From: Kribbibacterium absianum
Lineage (GTDB): Bacteria > Actinomycetota > Coriobacteriia > Coriobacteriales > Atopobiaceae
NCBI RefSeq assembly: GCF_030067705.1
Contig: NZ_JASJEX010000001.1
Location: 496,001 to 560,000, forward strand
Reading direction: 5' to 3'
Length of the DNA stretch: 64,000 nt
Below the pieces are notes generated by a model. That model had not been told where the DNA came from. It made no database searches and saw only the letters and a program-made list of their open reading frames with translations. The position numbers and the translations under genes are program-made. Of the stretch, positions 61,332 to 64,000 are shown one piece after another (the first letter of the stretch is position 1; the number at the start of each line of letters is the position of its first letter).

Positions 61332-62192
61332 ATGGCCAAGAGCGCCCCTTCCACCAAAGCCACACCGTTGACCCAGGAGCATGGCTATCTGGGCGCCGAG
61401 CTGGAGCCTGACGCGAACGGCGTCCTGACGCCGTCCTACTACGGGGACGCGGCGGGGGAGCCGGAGGCCTTCGCGGCCGGTTGCGCACTCGCGGACATCA
61501 GCGGCACCGTCGGCTCCGTGGTCGAGGGCGCGGACGCCGGCGCGTTCCTCCAGATGGCCTTCGCGGGCCCTCTGCCCGTGCCGGGTCAGCTGGTCGAGAG
61601 CGTCGCCCTTCGCGGGGACGGAACAGTGGTCTCGCCGGCGCTCGTCGCCTGCCTCGGCGACTACTACGGCCTTTGGGCGCCGGCCGAGACGGCGCAGCAG
61701 CTCACGGGCTGGCTCGAAGGCGTGGCCGCGATCGAGCAGGCCGGCAGCCGCGCCTTCTCGGACGTCAAGCTCGGACACGCTGCAGCCATGGTCACATTGC
61801 TGGTCGCCGGCCCGGACTCCGAGAGGGTCCTCTCCGACTACCTCGCTCCCGATGCCTCCCTTCCCGCCGTCGGCTCCATCGCGAACCTCATGCTCGACCG
61901 AATCCCCACCGTCTGCGGCCGGGTCGATGTCAACGGTGCCCCATGGACGCTCCTCTGGGTGCCCGAAACCAAGGCGCGCGTGCTCTGGCGGAGCCTGCTC
62001 TCCTTCGAGCAGGTGACGCCGGTGGGCTCCTCGGCCGTCTGGGGCCAGATCGAAGAGCAGGCACGGGGCCTGGGCGCCCTCCTCGACGACCCGGACTCGG
62101 CGCCCTTGCCCCAGGAGTGCGGCGCCGCAGGCCTGCTCCGTGCCGACGGTGGCTTCATCGGCGCACGCGCGCTCGCTGAACTACACTCGTAG
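61332..62192 (+). CDS. GcvT/YgfZ-like fold protein
   Basis: This is 286 residues. CALADISGTVGSVVEGADAGAFL and the spacing of GPLPVPGQLV and YYGLWAP resemble the folate-binding fold of aminomethyltransferases (GcvT) and YgfZ. Key folate contacts are not clearly conserved, and no gcvH, gcvP or lpd genes are near. Function is therefore open. ATG 61332 has GAGGAGG. Confidence 0.55.
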   Translation: MAKSAPSTKATPLTQEHGYLGAELEPDANGVLTPSYYGDAAGEPEAFAAGCALADISGTVGSVVEGADAGAFLQMAFAGPLPVPGQLVESVALRGDGTVVSPALVACLGDYYGLWAPAETAQQLTGWLEGVAAIEQAGSRAFSDVKLGHAAAMVTLLVAGPDSERVLSDYLAPDASLPAVGSIANLMLDRIPTVCGRVDVNGAPWTLLWVPETKARVLWRSLLSFEQVTPVGSSAVWGQIEEQARGLGALLDDPDSAPLPQECGAAGLLRADGGFIGARALAELHS

Positions 62193-62276
62193 CCGGACAA
62201 GCACCTACATCAAACGCACAATGCGTCGCCCCCCCCCGTCGGGCTCTGACTCGTTGCGCGGTATATGGGAGGCCTC

Positions 62277-63476
62277 ATGACGCGCTACGACTTCACGACG
62301 CTCCGCGACCGCAGCACCGAGGGCTCTGCCAAATGGGACCTCATGAAGGCAGCGCGGCCTGACGTGCCTTCGGGAACCGTGCCGTTCTCGATCGCCGACA
62401 TGGAGTTCGTGACGGCGCCCCCCATCGTCGACGCGCTCGCCAACGCCGCCCAGAACCAGAACCTCGGCTACGCGTGCAGCACGCCCCCGTACCGGGACGC
62501 GGTCGTCTCGTGGCAGGAGCGCCGGCACCACTGGCGACCGCAGCCCGAGTGGATTGTCGACAGCCCGGGCATCGTCCCGGCGCTCTCCTTCGCTGTCAGG
62601 GCCTACACGGAGCCCGGCGACCGCGTCGTGATCCAGAGCCCGGTCTACCCGCCCTTCCGCGCGGCCATCGAGGACAACGGTCGCATCGTGGCGGACGCGC
62701 CGCTCATCCTCCGTCCGGATGGCAGCTACCACATGGACTTCGAGGCCCTAGCGGCCCAACTGTCTCGGCCCGACGTCGGCCTCATGATCCTCTGCAACCC
62801 GCACAACCCGGTCGGCCGCGTATGGACGCGCGCGGAGCTGGAGCGTCTCGGCGAGCTGTGCGCCCAGAACGCCGTGTCCCTCGTCTCGGACGAGATACAC
62901 GGCGACCTCGCGCAGCCCGGCCACGAGCACGTGCCCATGGCCACCGCGATGCCCAAAGGCCACGAGTCCGACTGCCTCGTGTGCGTGGCCCCCTCCAAGA
63001 CGTTCAACCTCGCGGGCCTGCAGTGCTCGTCGATCCTGATCGAGGACCCCGAGCGTCGCGCGGCGTTCCAGAGACAGCTCTCTTTGGCCGGCATCCATTC
63101 GCTCGGATGCCTCGCGTACGTGGGCGCCCAGGCGGCCTACACCCAGTGCGAGCCGTGGCTCGACGAGCTGATCGGCGTCATCGGCGAGAACTACGCGCTG
63201 GTTCGTGCGCACGTGGCGAAGCGGTGGCCAGAGGCTCGGCTCGCCCCGCTCGAGGGAACTTACATCGCGTGGCTCGACCTTCGTTTCACCGGCGCGACGC
63301 CCGCAGAGATCCAGGGCGCCTGCGAGGCCAACGCCCTCTTCTTCGACTTCGGCCCCAAGTTCGGCCCGGGAGGGGACGGGTTCGTGCGGTGGAACCTGGC
63401 CTGCCCCTCGTGGGTCATCGCCGAAGCGCTGCCGCGCTTGGACTCCGCCCTGGAATCGATCGTCGAGCACCGCTGA
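62277..63476 (+). CDS. PLP-dependent C-S lyase / aminotransferase, PatB/MalY family
   Basis: This is 399 residues. Start RYDFTTL with DRSTEGSAKWD, PFSIADMEFVTAPPI, ICNPHNPVGRVWT and the PLP Lys in APSKTFNLAGLQCS (~240) define the MalY/PatB group, which cleaves cystathionine or other C-S bonds. ATG 62277 has GGGAGG. A nine-C run lies about 40 bases upstream. It may work with RidA, which handles reactive enamines from PLP enzymes. Confidence 0.9.
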   Translation: MTRYDFTTLRDRSTEGSAKWDLMKAARPDVPSGTVPFSIADMEFVTAPPIVDALANAAQNQNLGYACSTPPYRDAVVSWQERRHHWRPQPEWIVDSPGIVPALSFAVRAYTEPGDRVVIQSPVYPPFRAAIEDNGRIVADAPLILRPDGSYHMDFEALAAQLSRPDVGLMILCNPHNPVGRVWTRAELERLGELCAQNAVSLVSDEIHGDLAQPGHEHVPMATAMPKGHESDCLVCVAPSKTFNLAGLQCSSILIEDPERRAAFQRQLSLAGIHSLGCLAYVGAQAAYTQCEPWLDELIGVIGENYALVRAHVAKRWPEARLAPLEGTYIAWLDLRFTGATPAEIQGACEANALFFDFGPKFGPGGDGFVRWNLACPSWVIAEALPRLDSALESIVEHR

Positions 63477-63485
63477 GGAGGCGCC

Positions 63486-63860
63486 ATGTACTCGATCTCC
63501 ACCCCGCACGCGCCGCGCCCGGACGGGCCCTACAGCCAAGGGTCCAGCGCGGCCCGCTATCTCTTCGTCAGCGCACAGGGGCCCGAGGACCCCGTGACCG
63601 GCGGGGTCGTCGACGGCTCCATCGGCGTGCAGACCGTGCGCGCGCTCGGCAACATGGAGGCCGTGCTGGAGGAGGTGGGGCTCGGTATCGAGGCCGTGTG
63701 CAAGCTCACCCTGTGGCTGACGGACCTCGACGACCTTCCCAGCGTGGACGAGGTGCTCACCGAGCGGCTCGAGAAGCCCTATCCGGCGCGCTCCGTGTGC
63801 GAGGTGTCGCGCCTGCCAAAGGGCGCGCGCATCCAAATCGAGTGCGTCGCCTGCCGCTAG
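63486..63860 (+). CDS. ridA: RidA-family enamine/imine deaminase
   Basis: This is 124 residues. GPYSQG near 15-20, the substrate Arg in PARSVCEV (~104) and the closing RIQIECVA block are RidA signatures. It hydrolyses 2-aminoacrylate-type enamines released by PLP enzymes such as the neighbouring PatB/MalY lyase. GGAGG lies five bases before the ATG. A GC hairpin follows. Confidence 0.93.
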   Translation: MYSISTPHAPRPDGPYSQGSSAARYLFVSAQGPEDPVTGGVVDGSIGVQTVRALGNMEAVLEEVGLGIEAVCKLTLWLTDLDDLPSVDEVLTERLEKPYPARSVCEVSRLPKGARIQIECVACR

Positions 63861-63897
63861 ACCGGCGAGAGGGGAGAGGCCGACCTCTCCCCGGTCG
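63861..63897 (+). terminator. Hairpin after ridA
   Basis: GACCG (63861-63865) pairs with CGGTC (63893-63897), and GGGGAGAGG pairs with CCTCTCCCC around a CCGA loop. No strong T run, so a weak terminator. Confidence 0.6.
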
Positions 63898-63988
63898 GGG
63901 CGGGCCCCGCGTGGCCGGCTGTGCGCTTCCTCTCTCGCGCTGGCTGAAAAGGCGCACCCGAGGATGCCGCCGGCCGATACGGGTAGGT

Positions 63989-63994
63989 TAGAAT
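63989..63994 (+). promoter_or_regulatory. Possible -10 box at the window end
   Basis: TAGAAT close to the last base suggests a gene starting just outside the window. No convincing -35 box. Confidence 0.3.
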
Positions 63995-64000
63995 GTCCAT

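Overview
The window is GC-rich, densely packed chromosomal DNA with short intergenic gaps, many ATGA, GTGA and TGATG start/stop overlaps and frequent GTG or TTG starts. A mycobacterial-type integration host factor next to gmk and rpoZ, the NAD-linked PyrK/PyrD pair, a one-piece Cmk-PlsC fusion followed by ispH, a DUF512 protein, der, plsY and gpsA, and an acetolactate decarboxylase together suggest an anaerobic actinobacterium of the class Coriobacteriia (Olsenella/Atopobiaceae-like). That placement is an inference; there is no rRNA in the window to test it.

Layout. 1-1728 is the 3' part of a large surface protein gene. 1903-3408 (-) is a VanZ-like membrane protein. 3753-9942 is the pyrimidine cluster pyrR-pyrB-pyrC, pyrK-pyrD-pyrF-pyrE, with a promoter and a terminator-type attenuator ahead of pyrR. 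10074-12477 is mihF-gmk-rpoZ-thiI. 12717-16839 is comEA-comEC-holA. rpsT and a newly noticed 43-residue membrane ORF lie on the minus strand at 16909-17437. 17574-22395 is lepA-dusB-hemW-gpx. 22572-28415 is two dnaJ genes, mtaB, phoH, ybeY and dgkA. 28523-31975 holds an SPFH protein, a small coiled-coil protein, an XRE regulator, acetolactate decarboxylase and a VOC protein. 32034-44996 runs ABC-F, a small membrane protein, site-2 protease, scpA, scpB, rluB, cmk-plsC, ispH, DUF512, der, plsY and gpsA. 45028-57121 runs rpe, nifS, mnmA, a Nif3-like protein, a zinc-ribbon coiled coil, coaBC, nfo, a second ABC-F and a heterodimeric ABC exporter. 57298-58050 is a REP-associated tyrosine transposase (RAYT). 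tRNA-Pro follows, then a cysteine hydrolase, a membrane protein, a PgsA-like enzyme, a D,D-carboxypeptidase, a GcvT-like protein, a PatB/MalY aminotransferase and RidA.

The most unusual thing in the window is a dispersed set of 31-nt palindromic elements. Family A has 14 copies, with TGAGAC/TGGGAC at one end, GTCTCA/GTCCCA at the other and an inner GAGACG...CGTCTC hairpin that shows covariation. Two tandem copies lie upstream of the RAYT gene and two inverted copies lie downstream, which is the arrangement expected of a REP/RAYT unit. Six genes, including the RAYT itself, take their TGA stop codon from the first three bases of a family A copy. Two other genes (DUF512 at 40065 and the ABC exporter subunit at 55298) carry a copy in frame directly after the start codon and in the same reading frame. 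Families B (TGTGCA ends) and C (TGGAC ends, three copies inside the Cmk-PlsC linker) have the same 31-nt length. A degenerate palindrome is translated in dusB, and an inverted-repeat cluster covers the dusB/hemW junction.

Functionally the region is mostly housekeeping: UMP synthesis, DNA uptake and replication, translation and tRNA modification, protein folding, chromosome condensation, phospholipid and isoprenoid synthesis, CoA synthesis, DNA repair and cell-wall trimming. The palindromic elements are overlaid on this set of genes.
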